From Pelobates cultripes (lineage: Eukaryota; Chordata; Amphibia; Anura; Pelobatidae), in contig OW240912.1 in NCBI GenBank assembly GCA_933207985.1, positions 363,066,212 through 363,130,211 on the forward strand: DNA of 64,000 bases, given 5' to 3'. The position numbers were made by a program, and so were the translations under genes. The notes beneath the pieces were generated by a model. The model saw nothing but the letters and a program-made list of their open reading frames with translations, was not told the origin of the DNA and did not search any database. This document shows, piece after piece, positions 26,836 to 39,156 of this stretch. Within the stretch, counting starts at the first letter, position 1. Each line of letters starts with the position of its first letter.

Positions 26836-28443
26836 CCCCCACAAGTAGTCAGATTTCTCTTAATAAAGCACTGACTCTGCAGACTACTATGTTTATTACT
26901 GCTCATACAATGCAGTTCATTCAAGAAAAAAATAAACTGTTTATTACCATTCTTGCACAGATGTTGCACTGTCTGTAATATTTGTCATGCATGTGTGGTA
27001 AGGGAAAGACAAATAAGATCACAAATAAGCTTGATTCACTGCTCGATTCATTGCATAGCATGCAGCCTTCTAAAAAAGGAGCGTAATCAATCCTCACAAA
27101 TAAAACTCGTAGCAGAAGGACTTCGAATTGGTGGTAATGAAGTCACTATACACCTGCTTTAGTCTGACTTGTCATCTCATATTCTTTCTGTATCGTTACC
27201 TTTGACGAAAACATCAAGTGTGGTCTAAAATAACATTTTGAATATATTCTCACTTCATGTCAAAGCTCTTTCACAGCACGCAACGTGATTACAAATACGG
27301 TAATGAACACAGCCTTGCAAGTGTCATAACAGACGTGTCGGTGAAAAAGTACATTTTTGATACATTGGTTTTCTTTATCAACCCATAGTAGCTCTTCCAC
27401 TTACAAAAGGAAAGAAAGAAAACAGAACCCTAAAATTAGTATACGCAGACATGCCCACTCTCTATCTCACAGTATTGTTTACATCCACAGCACCTGGGGC
27501 AGACTGTTTTAGGATGTCATGATTGTACTATATGCTTATCTCCAGGCCACCTTTTGAAAAAGCCCAAAAAGTGGAATTCAGTCTGTCTTTCCCTGAAGAC
27601 TCGATTAAGAACACAAACGCAAAGGCGTTTGATGTATTAGTGAATGGAACACCTTGGGAAGATATCAAATGGTATATGGAGTGCAAAAGGAAGCCAATCT
27701 TAAGGTCACAATCAGGTTAGGCTGTTTGTCGGATTTACATTTGTAAGTGGAAAAAGTCCTGCAGCAGTCTTTCATGGCTAGTGCCCTCTGCACACAGAGC
27801 TTGAGTCCTAGACAGGGCCGATCCTGGACTGGTGCTTGGGGTTCACCGTGTCCAAGTGCATAAAGGTGAGGGTGCTGAGAGGAGACTTGACACAACTCAT
27901 GCTGTGAATAGTTGAAAGCTTAAATCTACAGGACCAGGGCCGGGACTGATCTGATTCTAATGTCAGTCTGTTTTGATCTGTAATGATTGTTGATTCTGTT
28001 AACCATGTCAGCTACTTTGTGGCTCCATATTATCACTGCAGATTAATTATATTACCAGCTGCAAAGGTAATACAAAGTCTATCAGTATGTTGATGCTTCA
28101 AACATGTGCACACTGTGTGCTGAGAGCTAATGGAATATAAAATAGAGTAATCTCTAATAAAATGAAGTAAAATTATACTTACAAGGATAGAGCAGGCTGA
28201 CTGGTCTATGAACACAGCGTTGGTGGTATTATCCCCACCTTGGGATTACTTGAAGTATAAAATTTAAAATTAACAGGGAAAGTGCATATAACAAAGGAGA
28301 TTGGCACTTAAAGGTGACCAAAAAACCTTTAATAAGTTAAAATACGCAATATTAAATGACATTGTGTATTTACTTCATTTTATTAGAGATTACTCTATTT
28401 TATTGAGAGCACCATCTGTTGCCTTTTTGATTTCTTCCTGAGT
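26836..28443. other. Intergenic, no recognisable gene
   Basis: No supported gene or complete mobile element. A short run of DNA near 28,240-28,380 may belong to the repeat that follows. Confidence 0.4.
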
Positions 28444-28825
28444 GTGTGGACGTGGTGGACATTTGCTGCACATCCTTTAAAGTGGGGATTATACCACTGT
28501 ACGCCCATACTGCTAGAGCTGGATATAGCTCTTCTAAATGTAAGTGTTCCATCGTTATCTTATACTTTTATCTGATTGAATTATACAGTCTGCACTATCA
28601 CCTGTTCCTGTTTCCTGTCCTTGATATCATCTTGGTGTGAACGTGGTTGACAGTTGCCGTTTATCCTTTAAAGTGGGGATTATACCGCTGTACGCCTACA
28701 CTGCTAGAGCTGGCTATAGCTCTTCCAAATGTGAGTGTCCCATCGGTACCTTTTCCTTATATAAAAGACTGTACTCAACAAGCTACACTATCACCTATCC
28801 CTGTCTTTTGTCTTCCATATTATCT
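28444..28825. repeat. Tandem duplication, 191-bp unit, two copies
   Basis: Copies start at 28,444 and 28,635. Shared blocks are ATCCTTTAAAGTGGGGATTA, TACC-CTGTACGCC and CTGCTAGAGCTGG followed by ATAGCTCTTC. The GAGCT...TAGCTC part is palindromic and recurs near 45,538 (GAGCTAGGTTCTATAGCTCA, AATGTGAGTGTTCCAT), so this is a dispersed retroelement-like repeat. Class is uncertain. Confidence 0.8.
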
Positions 28826-30269
28826 ATGGTCAAGCTGAATTGATGACAGTACATCCTATCAAGCACTGACTTTTTCATCTTTGGATTAAAAAAACTTTCT
28901 TTGTGAGATTTTTGCACCAGATGTGTTTCTGCTTTTGTGTCAAAAAAGTTGTACCATTAGTGTTTACCTGTGGTGCAGCCCTTCCCTTTTCTTCTTGTTC
29001 TCTCCAAAGGGTTTTGAGGGATTCCCTTTGCTGGGGCCGCTGCCTACCCAATAATCCTGTATTAATTTTACCACATGACAGGAGGCTTCGTATTTGTATT
29101 ATCTCTCTTTACTAACTACAAACAGCAGTAAAGAAACACATAGAAAAAAAGAACCAATCACAAGAGAGTAGGATGTATATAAGGCAACGTGACTTCATCA
29201 TTTCCTCTTTCTTTACTGCTCCATCAAGCAGACAGGTCAGAGTATTACTCTTCTCTGCTGAAATATATTTACTTTCTTAGATTTCACATGTATTTTATCT
29301 TTTGGATTTTATAAGTTAGGTGTATATTTCATTATTGATTTATAGCTTTTATGGTACTTTCCTACCAGATGTGTTATGGCTATTCCGTCTTTTTTCCCGG
29401 CCTAAGCTACCTGGGTCATCTAGGGACCCTCTTTCCCCGGATTTCCCCTTCTCCCCTGGGTCTCATGGGGATTTGGGGTATAGCCCGGGCTTTAACCCCT
29501 TCCTCCTGCCTATCCCTCGTATCAGACTGCCCAATGCCGCCCTCAGGGGACGACCGGACTCCCTACCCTCACGATCAGGCTGCCCCATACCATATGCATT
29601 GGATGCTTCCCAACATCCATTACCTGGGTGCAGGGTAGTCGGCGAGGCAACCACAAGGTTGCCCTTACATGACGCGAAGGCCATCTTGCAGTCCGCGCCT
29701 ACCGAGACTTCAGGGACCTTGTCCCCCCTCAGCGGCCATCTTTAATCTCGCGTCTCACGAGGTGATGGACGGCCGCCTTGCTGCTCACACACGCCGAGAT
29801 TTCGGCGATGTAGTGATATATTTTCCCGGGCTGCCAGCTAACCTAGCTGCTCTCGTGGCTCACATTGCTCTGACACGGATGCGGGACCCCAGGGTTCCAA
29901 GTTTAAATCCAGGCAAAGGTAGGTATTTTACTGGCCAATTTACAGTTTCAATCATACTCATTTATGGTGGTTCAAGAACCTTAAAGGGATATCTCCCTAC
30001 ATCCCTTAAAGGGATAACACCCCAATTTCTTACCATTCTTAGAGGGAACCGCTTAAAGGGATTCCACCAAGGTACTGCTTACTACCCAGTGCCTGCCTGG
30101 GGTGCTACCCCATTACCGTGCTACTTTTGGAGGTCGCCCTGTGGCCACCTCTATGATCCTGGGTGAGGCCCAGATATACAAATTCCAATATCAGGATTTC
30201 TGTAAAACACAGAATGCCTTGCGGGGGTTTATTACACCTTACTGTTATTTACACAGACCCTGATGTGCA

Positions 30270-30480
30270 CTGGCATTATTTTCCACCATGACAGATACCC
30301 TGCCGGGGTACCCCATATCACACACCCTACTAGGGTTGTTTTGATATTTTGAGACAATAAATTGCACACAATAATGCGCACTACTGCATACCACACACCC
30401 TGCTGGGGTTGTTATGGTACTTTGAGACAAATGAATTGTGCACTATGAATTGCACACTACTGCACCCCGCTGGGGTCCAC
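30270..30480. repeat. Short repeats inside the DIRS-like element
   Basis: CACACCCTACTAGGGTTGTT, CACACCCTGCTGGGGTTGTT and CACCCCGCTGGGGTCC recur within 200 bp, together with ATTGCACAC words. They look like local duplications of a 60-90-bp unit. Confidence 0.65.
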
Positions 30481-30655
30481 ATGGTGTATTGCTCACATTA
30501 AAGTGGATTGGGCTCTCACCCTGTTCTAATTGAGAATAACCGCTACTCCACCCTGCTATATGGTGAGATACCCAACGGGTATCGACAGGCCCTTCTTACA
30601 GCCGCCAGAACACAGATAGGGATGAGCCCCCACTCAGGTGCTGATAAACAGAGGT

Positions 30656-31465
30656 ATGCTATGACAACCTCTAGGTACTGGGTGAACCCCAGTCTGTTCT
30701 AATTGGCCACGACCCAGGCTTGACAGGTACATACCCCGCGCCCCTGAGGTGACCTCTGACTAGGTATAAGCCTACCTATTCGTCAATAAGGGGACAGAGT
30801 CACAGCGCAGAATATCCCCATGACAATGCATTCATTATGGGAGGAAATGTAGGACACTCTCTATCAGGCTGATGACCAACACTGAACGGTTCATACCCCA
30901 CGCAACCGAGGTGAACTCCTGCATCACGGCTGCTTCTACTCCTATCCCTCCCAACTACGAACTCGAGGACTGGAAATCCAAACTTCGGAGCTAAGACCGG
31001 CAGTTACTGGCTCAGACCCGGTGCTCTCGAGATGAGACCTCTACGATAATCGAGTCACACTACCCGACCGAGGGAAGTCTTATGGCAGCAGCTGAAGGTA
31101 TACTTCCATTGACAGTGAATCATGATACGGTACGGGTTTATACCCCGTATCTATTCTGCGACCTGCGGTTAAAAGACCCACTCCCTACGCACCGGACCCG
31201 GCTAGGCATGCATGGCTCTAAAATGCAGAACAGAGGCATGCGGGTACAACTGCTGAACAGGAGTTCCGAGCCGCCTACTTAAGATACACATTCCCCTAGA
31301 GGACACTCTCTATCAGGGCTATGGCCAGCACTTAAGGGTTCATACCCTGTGCAACCGGGATGAGCACACCACTATACGTGCGCAGCACGATGCTATTGAA
31401 CGGAAGCAATGCTATGGCAACCTCTACGTACTGGGTGAGCCCCAGTCTGTTTATTTGGCCACGAT
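30656..31465. repeat. Two internal duplicated blocks in permuted order
   Basis: Block A is at 30,656-30,713 and 31,409-31,465 (shared GTACTGGGTGA, CCCCAGTCTGTT, TTGGCCACGA). Block B is at 30,851-30,914 and 31,300-31,363 (shared GGACACTCTCTATCAGG, GGTTCATACCC, GCAACCG). The order along the + strand is A-B-B-A, all in direct orientation. Confidence 0.8.
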
Positions 31466-32562
31466 TCGGAATACGACCCGCAAAGGTCTTTCCGTGAACA
31501 CTGCCTACTGTCATAGTAGACTGATCTGTTTTGCCCTGCATCCTGTGCCTAAATTCTGGTTTGTGCCTTACACAGGGGTATTCCTTACTACGATAAACCT
31601 ACTTGACAATGTTATACACTCATGGCTTTACGTCCTCTTGCCTCGAAAGTCCACATCCGCTGAAGGGCGGACAAACTCATGCCCTCCCATGCTGGTCAGA
31701 ATGGCTAAGACGAATATAGTGACCAACGGAGGTCTTTCAGGATTCACGATCCTACCACAGGCGATGATGGACGCCACCAAACATCGTCCGGAAATGGGCA
31801 TACAAATGGGGTAAATGGACCCAAAACTGTTTCTGCTCCCCGCCGAAACCCCAGTATTCGCCTCTCCCATGGGATGCGCATAGCAGCACTCCTCCGCACT
31901 GACAGATGGTTGGCGGAACTGGGCGCCAAGATAGTCGGAACCCCAGGCACAAGGCACAACAGTTCTGAAGGAACTTATTAGACACGCAAGGGCCTCATTG
32001 CTGTCAGAAGGACCCGAACCCCTAGGAAGGAGGTGTTATTCGATCACCTTTACAAGGGATTCTTGAGAACTGGCGGGCGCTGGTCGTCGACCACTTTGGG
32101 ACATCTGACCCGACACCCACTGCTGCTAGCTCTAGTACTTACATTGAACGAGAGTCAACCAACGACGCTCCAGTGAACACAGTACACACAGATACCATCA
32201 ACTTACATCCTACTAAATCCACAGGCGATTTCACCACATCTAGGGGAAAGACACTCAATCCTGGGTAGGACCACTTTCACGTAGTCAACCGACTTACGTT
32301 CAGGACCTGCAGACACGTCAGTTCGGTCTTCTCCCTTCCCGCTCGACGGCTTTACCCAGGTCTCCAGGGACATCCTCTTCTCCCTGATCCATTAGCAAGG
32401 TGCCTGGTGGGCCCTGATATGCTACCGTACAAAATAATGTATACAAGCGGGGAACCGAGACACATTAAAAAGAAAAAGATAAATGAATACGATTAGTTGT
32501 TGTTAAAACTGACCTTTATTTGATTTTATTTAACATTCTTAACCATGCATTCCTCTGACTAT

Positions 32563-32632
32563 ATTGCCAGCACACCAAGGGACGTCAAAGTTTTACTTCG
32601 GCACACCACTACCAAAAGGTTGCCTACCCCTG
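32563..32632. mobile_element. hAT-type element end
   Basis: Ends AAAGGTTGCCTACCCCTG, the complement of CAGGGGTAGGCAACC, the start of a common hAT-type family (another copy starts at 62,730). The left terminus is missing. It appears inserted in the DIRS-like relic. Confidence 0.6.
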
Positions 32633-32981
32633 CTCTAGGATATCAACTACCCACTGACATACCCTTCCAACTTATGGATGGTGGAGGTCGTTCTCATTCC
32701 ACTATTCGGGACTAGACATTCTGCTGACAGACGGCCAGACCTGGTCGTGTATTATTTCCCGTTAGAGAGTGTATACGTGGGCGCTCAACGGGAAGGCGCC
32801 CCCGCAACGCTGAACTGCCGGACCTCTCGGCACACCTGAGGACTCCTTTTAGTTCTATACTCTTTTCTCAGCGTTAAAAATGCAAAATACGAAGCCTCCT
32901 GTCATGTGGTAAAATTGAAGATTATGCTTGCGTTAGTGCACTAGTAATCTTAATTTTAATAATGACAGGAGTCGAGTATTT

Positions 32982-35799
32982 CCGTGACTAATTAATGTCT
33001 ACATCTGTGTACAACACGTATACAATAACCTAATTCTTTGGCCTGTCTGACACCTGTTCCTAACAACATACATGGCATTGATTGCTGGTACCGACATTTT
33101 TAGTACATAAATAAGCCTCCTTCAGACAGTGGATCTTTGATCTGCACATTCCTCTCCTCTCTTGTTTATATCAGTATAAGTGCCCAATAGAAGTTCTATG
33201 TATCAACTGGTTTGAAGTGATAGCTGCAGTCTCAAGGAGAGAATACAAAGTTTTCTTACGGGATTTAATTAACAAAAGTTAATATTTGTTCTTTGCAGCT
33301 AGTTTAGTTACCAGTAGAAAGCAACTCAACTTTCACAGTCTTTCACATCATTTGTCTTGTTCTGTTTTCCAAAGAGAGATTAATTTTTGAAACCAACTAT
33401 CTGGACTTTGAAATCTATGAAGTTCCTTAAAAAAAAACATAAAAACGTATGTATGAGAATACACGGAACACCGCTGGTGAGTTGATTGGTTCAAGACCTT
33501 CCTATCTATTAAGCATTACTTCTATAAATCTAAAAAAACTACCTGGGAGAAAATCAGAATATAGTATGTGTAAGCAACAATGTTTTTTTTAAAAATGGTG
33601 GGTTTTCAGTAGAAACCAGTATATGCAATGCATAATTGCTGCTTTTATCCACACACATGAACACAAACTCACTTTGGATAATTTTGAGAAGGATTAGGAA
33701 ATTATGGGTCAACATAAAGCACTTTATTTTTATTTTTTGACAATCTTTATCTATGTTTTTATTTTTCACTTTGTTTCAGTTTCATTGTCTCGGTACGGAA
33801 TATATGGTAGCAGAGTGTGCATAGAATACAGTGAAAACATACAAAGTTTATGTTACACACATCAACATCTTAGAAGATTCAACCTTTTGTTCAATATAAA
33901 CCTTAATAAACGGACAGTCATGTATAGTGGGATTACGTCTTGAGGTGGAGATACTGTGTTAAGCGTTAGGGAGGTCAATATGTTAGTTCTATGAACGTGA
34001 AGTGTGTTGTAATGCTTACAAAAGCAGGAGTGTAGTAACCACGGTGAGTTATCATCGGTGCTTAGAAGTAGTGTCTATGGTGAGTATGATAGCGAGTGTG
34101 TGAATATGTGGAAAAAAGTAGGACAAAGATACTGAGAAGGGAGAAAAAAAATTCCATAACTTACTTTAAAGCACAAATCTCCAACTATTTCTTTTTCCAA
34201 ATTAATAATGTTTTACATTTCAATGGGGGGACAATGTGAGGGATCTCCGAGCACTATAACCAATTCAATGAGATGAAATGGTTGCAACAATTACAGTATC
34301 AGGTTTCAAAAATGATACATGACGGAGCTGTGAAAAAATCTATTAACAGAGACCTGGTAGAAAATATTAATAACTTTAAATTGCTGTGAGAAAATGTAAC
34401 AATTGTAAATAATAATGATGCATGGGGGGAAAAAAATCAAAAGTGCTTTCTCTTTGTTTAAGAGAAGAGTGCTTGTAATTTTTGAGATTCGTCAAGTGTG
34501 AAAAGTTTGTTGAGGATTCACTGGGATTGGTTCCTAGGGCAACACAAAAAAAGAAGATAGCAGATGGATTTGCTAATTTCATTGTTTCACGAGATGAAAT
34601 GGAGGAAAACAGAAATAAAAATGTACATCTGTGGGAAATGATAGAACTACAGCAATTATTAGAAACTTAAACCAACAAGTTCAAACAAGAACTTAAATGA
34701 AAGACTAAATGCTAATTGATGAATGTTTATTGTAAATGATATAAGAAGTTTAATATATTCCATTTAAAAATGACCGTGGGGAACAGCTGGTTCCAAAGCT
34801 GTCCATCTATATATTAAAAGGTACATAGAGGAACCTAAGATCCTTGACCTGATAATGACACTGAACAATCTATAGTTCTGTTGACACAGAACGTCCTACC
34901 TTTGATGGAATGGTCCTAGGTTATGTGACCTCACTCAAAACACCCTCCTAAGAATAATTCTTTCTTCCCACCAGACAAACTCAATGAGTAGTGTAATTAG
35001 TAAGTCTCGCTATATCCCTATATGAGTGATGGGAGTTGTACTACCTTTAACTATGATAATTACAGCTGCTGCACAGACCTTCAGGTCACTATATGATAAA
35101 ACCAATTAGCTCTGCTTCAGCTCAGAATACAGAAATTGCTACGTTGTCTTTTCTTTCTTAAACTATGTGCAGATCTCATGCTGTATTACATACCTAGCCT
35201 CTCTTGTTTCACTGTGTCTCAAAAAAGGTAGGGCACACCACCATCATGCTGCTCCATCTCCGTCTCCAAATCTACACTCCTCCTCCATTGATGGTTATTC
35301 GGGTAAAATAGACCATAACTTTTAATCCAAACATATTCAGGCTAATAACACTGATTGAGAAAGAAAAACACAGGCCATAGTAGTTATGCTAAGTTAGCTT
35401 AAGGAGGAACACTAATTTACACCGTTAAAACACTGAGAGTCACCTATAACTTATGTTACTATATTTTCATGGTATGCTCCATGTTCTTGTAAATTTATAT
35501 TAAAGATTTAGCAAATGACAACATGATGCAGTTCGGACAAGGCAAAACCAGGGCAAAGATAGCAAATGAAGAGGTGAGATAGAAACATTGTTTAATTTCT
35601 TTTCTTCTCTGTATGACTGACAGAGAGCTACGATGGAGGCACCCAGTTGCGGATATCTGCATTTAATTTTATTTTTTACACCCCATAAATACATATCTTT
35701 CAGGGTGTGCTATGCTGCCTTACAAAATGAGGGTTTTATTGCTATTATGGCATGCCCTCATGATCCCGCCCTAGTGTGCACTAATAATCACGCCCTCCC
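32982..35799. other. Intergenic, no recognisable gene
   Basis: AT-rich. The stretch around 33,720-33,920 (TTGACAATCTTTATC then T-rich) resembles the 3' end of a minus-strand retroposon but is too short to classify. Open frames are unsupported. Confidence 0.4.
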
Positions 35800-36000
35800 T
35801 CTGGCCCGCATACTTGCCCTCTGCAGTGATTGCGATCGCGTGACCTACCTGACTGGCTTGGCAGTCCCTTGCAGCCAATCTAACCAATCAGCTGGATTGC
35901 CGGATTTCCTGCAGGGGGTCTGCCTGGGTTGTCAGACAGTTCCCCCGAAGATTTACTTAATTGAGATGAAATTCTTATGGTGCTGGTAGTGTTTCTTTAA
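35800..36000. mobile_element. TTAA-type MITE right-end fragment
   Basis: Ends GGTGCTGGTAGTGTTTC then TTTAA at 35,996-36,000, resembling the right termini of the TTAA elements (CTATAGTGTTCC then TTTAA). Upstream it is GC-richer than its surroundings, like those interiors. The left end was not found. Confidence 0.45.
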
Positions 36001-37061
36001 AAGCACACAAAATGAACAGATTTGAAAAGGAGCACTGCATTAAGTTAGATCTGTCACTTATGAGATTTTGGTGTTTTTTTTATTTTTAATTTACACTGTA
36101 TGCCTTGCTGTCCAGGCATGACCAGAGCATAGCATGTAAATGAATTTAACCCTTGGTCGCGTGAAAGCATGCTACTCTTTGAAACAAACAACCTAGTCCA
36201 CTTTTTCCTGTAGATGCCCAAGTATCCATGAGAGCACTCAGAGAATCATCAGGCAATGAGGTTACCCCTAATATGGAAGTGCTGCAATGGTATGTGTATT
36301 TTTCCATTACTTCTGTTGCTCTGTGTACCTCAGTAAATACTTCAATAGCATTTACCGGGTTGAAAGAATGGGAGCTGTCACTTCCACAGACATGACAGTT
36401 GTACTTTATTGAACAAAATCAAATACGCTTATGTGTGTCATCATAGAAATCACGTCGACTTTAGCTACTACCTTCTGTTTTAATGTTCCCGTAAGTACTA
36501 GTCCATTTACCATGGCTCTTCACTAGTGTAAGGTAATCTGTGCTACGCACACGTTACAAAATGCATTAGTTACAAAATGCACAAATATACATAAACACAA
36601 TTAATCCAATAGTGAAATAGGTACACTGTTTATTACTGCCATCTATTGGTAACAGAAATCAACTGCACCACTACGTGAATGTAGTGATAGAAACTGTATA
36701 ATACTGCAAAAGAAATTATATCATAGTTTGAAAAAAGTAAATGATAATTCTATATTCACTCCTTTAGAATCCGATTGTTTAAAACTGACATATGAATTTA
36801 TTTTAAAAAAATAATGAAAATGTTGGAAAAAAAATGTAAAAAGGGAAAAGGGGACACACTCGGAACATGCGTTTATCGACAGTGGTGCTGCTTTAAAGGA
36901 CAAAATATATAATATACTGCTTAAGGAACAGTGCACACACAAGAAAATATACAGTTTTAATTCTTACAAGATTACTTAAAATCATCTTAGTGAACAAATA
37001 TGGGTATTTGGTTACACAATTTGGCCATATTCTGTTCAGCCCACTACTTCGTCACAGTACC
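36001..37061. other. Intergenic, no recognisable feature
   Basis: AT-rich DNA with a near-duplicate short word (GTTACAAAATGCA twice near 36,554). Nothing else supported. Confidence 0.4.
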
Positions 37062-37069
37062 CCAATATC

Positions 37070-38204
37070 CAGTGGCCTTGGTGCAAAATATTTTTTAGGC
37101 TCCCCTCCCCCCAATCGCAAGGGTGGCCAAAAGGTAGATCCTCATCTTTTGTTCATCTCCCACAATGTTTTGACAACTAGAGATATATAATTTTACTATG
37201 CTTGCAGGATTGTATTTAGCACTGAGCAGTGTTTGTGTGTTTGAATGTAAGCATGTTTTTATATGGAGTATGTGTGTGTGAATGTAGGGGTGTGTTTGTA
37301 TGTAGTGTTGGCATTTGAATGCAAGCATGCATTTATGTGTAGTTTTGTTTTTTGCATGCAGGGGTGATTTTATATATAATTTTTAATACAGAGGTGTGTT
37401 TGTATGTAGTGTTGACATTTTAATTCAGGAGTGTGTTTGTATTTGGTATTGATGTTTGAATGCAGGGATGTATTTGTGTATAGTGTTGACATTTGAATGC
37501 TGAGATGTATGCACATTTACACATACACTGCCACACACACACAATGTGATACACATAAACACATTGACACACATGCAGATACTGACACACAGATAGAAAG
37601 ACACACAGATACACACACTAACACATGGAGATACACAAATACACATACTGACAACACAGATACACACTGACACACCAACATACAGAAACACACTGGCATC
37701 ATACAGATACATACTGACAACATATACAGATACACAGACACACACATACAGATAAGCACACACTGACAGACATACAGATACACACAGACACACACATACA
37801 TATACACACACTAATAGACATACAGATACACACAGACAGACACACACAAGATGTAAATGCAGATCAAAATTTACACACGTATAGCCAACCTCTAATTTCC
37901 TACCTTTGTGGTGCTGGAAGGTGACTTCCCTGGGGTCCAGCCTGTTGGCTGAGGTAGTTGTGAGTTAGTCCTTCTCTGTCGTGCAGACTTCTCCTCTCTG
38001 CTTTGTCCATGTGGCTCCGGTCTCTGTGGGAGGAAGTGACAGATTGTCACTTCCTTCCAGGCTGCTGAAAAGAAGAGGGCCCAGTCGCAAAGCTAAAGGG
38101 CCACAGCATCCAACTGGGCCACTGCTGACAAATGCCCATTGCGTGGCCCTACATGCACAGGTCATCCGGTGGGCCCTCTTCAGTATGTGGTAGTTCCACC
38201 ACTG
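37070..38204. mobile_element. hAT-type element carrying minisatellites, 1135 bp
   Basis: CCAATATC flanks it exactly (37,062-37,069 and 38,205-38,212), an 8-bp duplication. The element starts CAGTGGCCTTGG and ends GTAGTTCCACCACTG. Inside, left to right: a GT-rich minisatellite of about 60-bp units (37,230-37,510, TGTGTTTGTATGTAGTGTTG), a CA-rich array (37,515-37,860, mixed ACACATACAGAT units), then a GC-rich block with the palindrome GGAAGTGACAGATTGTCACT at 38,031 continuing to TTCC. No transposase. The open frames across the arrays are artefacts. Confidence 0.85.
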
Positions 38205-38212
38205 CCAATATC

Positions 38213-39156
38213 AGTAGGTCTTGCGCTAATATTAACATGGGAGATAAACATGCTCACTGCAATACTCATTGCTTAAACTTGCTACCGGAGACTCTCCTCA
38301 GATTATGGTTTCTTGTGGTCTGCTCCAAAGGGGAACCTAAAGTGGGGGGGGCGGGGTGCTCAACCCAAAAGGAACCTGTTCTGAATTCCAAACAAACACA
38401 GAAAAAATAAAGTTGTGTGGCACGCCTATGACATCCGTTGCTCAGCAGTAGCTCTGCTGTAAGATCAGGGTACAACCAGGCCCAACACAGAAATGTATTA
38501 CAGGTCATATCTAGAAAATAAGAAATATAGATGGATAGAGGTGTATCACTGGTGCTCAGGGGTGGCTGAGCTTCAAGGGCATAAGTTATGCCCCAAACCA
38601 CTTATGGTCATTAGACTAAGCATAAGATTTTATTTATACATTTTACTAGCAGTTTTTCTATCAAATGTATATGTTGTAGGGGAAAACTATTTAAAAATAT
38701 TTTTTCAAAGCAGAACCATCAGGACTGCCATATTCTAGAGATCTTCTGTAGAAATATGTTGTTCTAATGTATAAATTTAAATTGCACAATCTTTAAGGGA
38801 AACTCAGTATTCCTCTTTAACAAAGAATATATAGAAAACAAATATTAACTGTAATTGACTGATCTGTCATCGTGTCAAGCCTATGTTGTCCCTTGTTTTG
38901 CCAAACATGTCACGGACCATAACTATGCTCCCCTATTACTTTATGTACAAAACAGAATGCTAGAGGTAAAGCAGTCTCTGCAGGACTACATTGTGTCACA
39001 GTAAACGACTCAGAGACAATGGTTGATGTTTTACCCCCTGCAGTACGGGCACACCCACTGTACACAATTTTTGAGAGAGAGTGTGGTCTGTTAATTGGAT
39101 TAATTGTTTCCCCCCTTTGGAATTACATATTACTGATGCCTTCTGTTAGTTAGATT
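38213..39156. other. Intergenic, no recognisable feature
   Basis: Unclassified DNA without a supported gene. Confidence 0.4.

Larger units (their letters stand above)
29064..32981. mobile_element. DIRS-like retrotransposon relic, about 3.9 kb
   Basis: Bounded by a perfect 32-bp inverted repeat: 29,064-29,095 (core ACCACATGACAGGAGGCTTC) and its complement at 32,885-32,916. Immediately after the right copy, 32,950-32,981 is an imperfect copy in the left-end orientation (ATGACAGGAG), so 32,885-32,981 folds as one palindrome around a roughly 20-base loop. Inverted ends plus an extra complementary copy at one end is the layout of DIRS tyrosine-recombinase elements, which are abundant in amphibians; class assignment is inference. 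The interior is GC-rich with short broken frames (Pro/Ser-rich 29,320-29,745; 29,669-30,166; 31,455-31,814). I could not recognise reverse transcriptase, RNase H or tyrosine recombinase motifs. Intact DIRS elements are longer (about 5-6 kb), so this is deleted or non-autonomous. Confidence 0.5.

Noticed and set aside
26556..26969. Frames on both strands crossing the N run
   Set aside because: They depend on unknown bases in the assembly gap.
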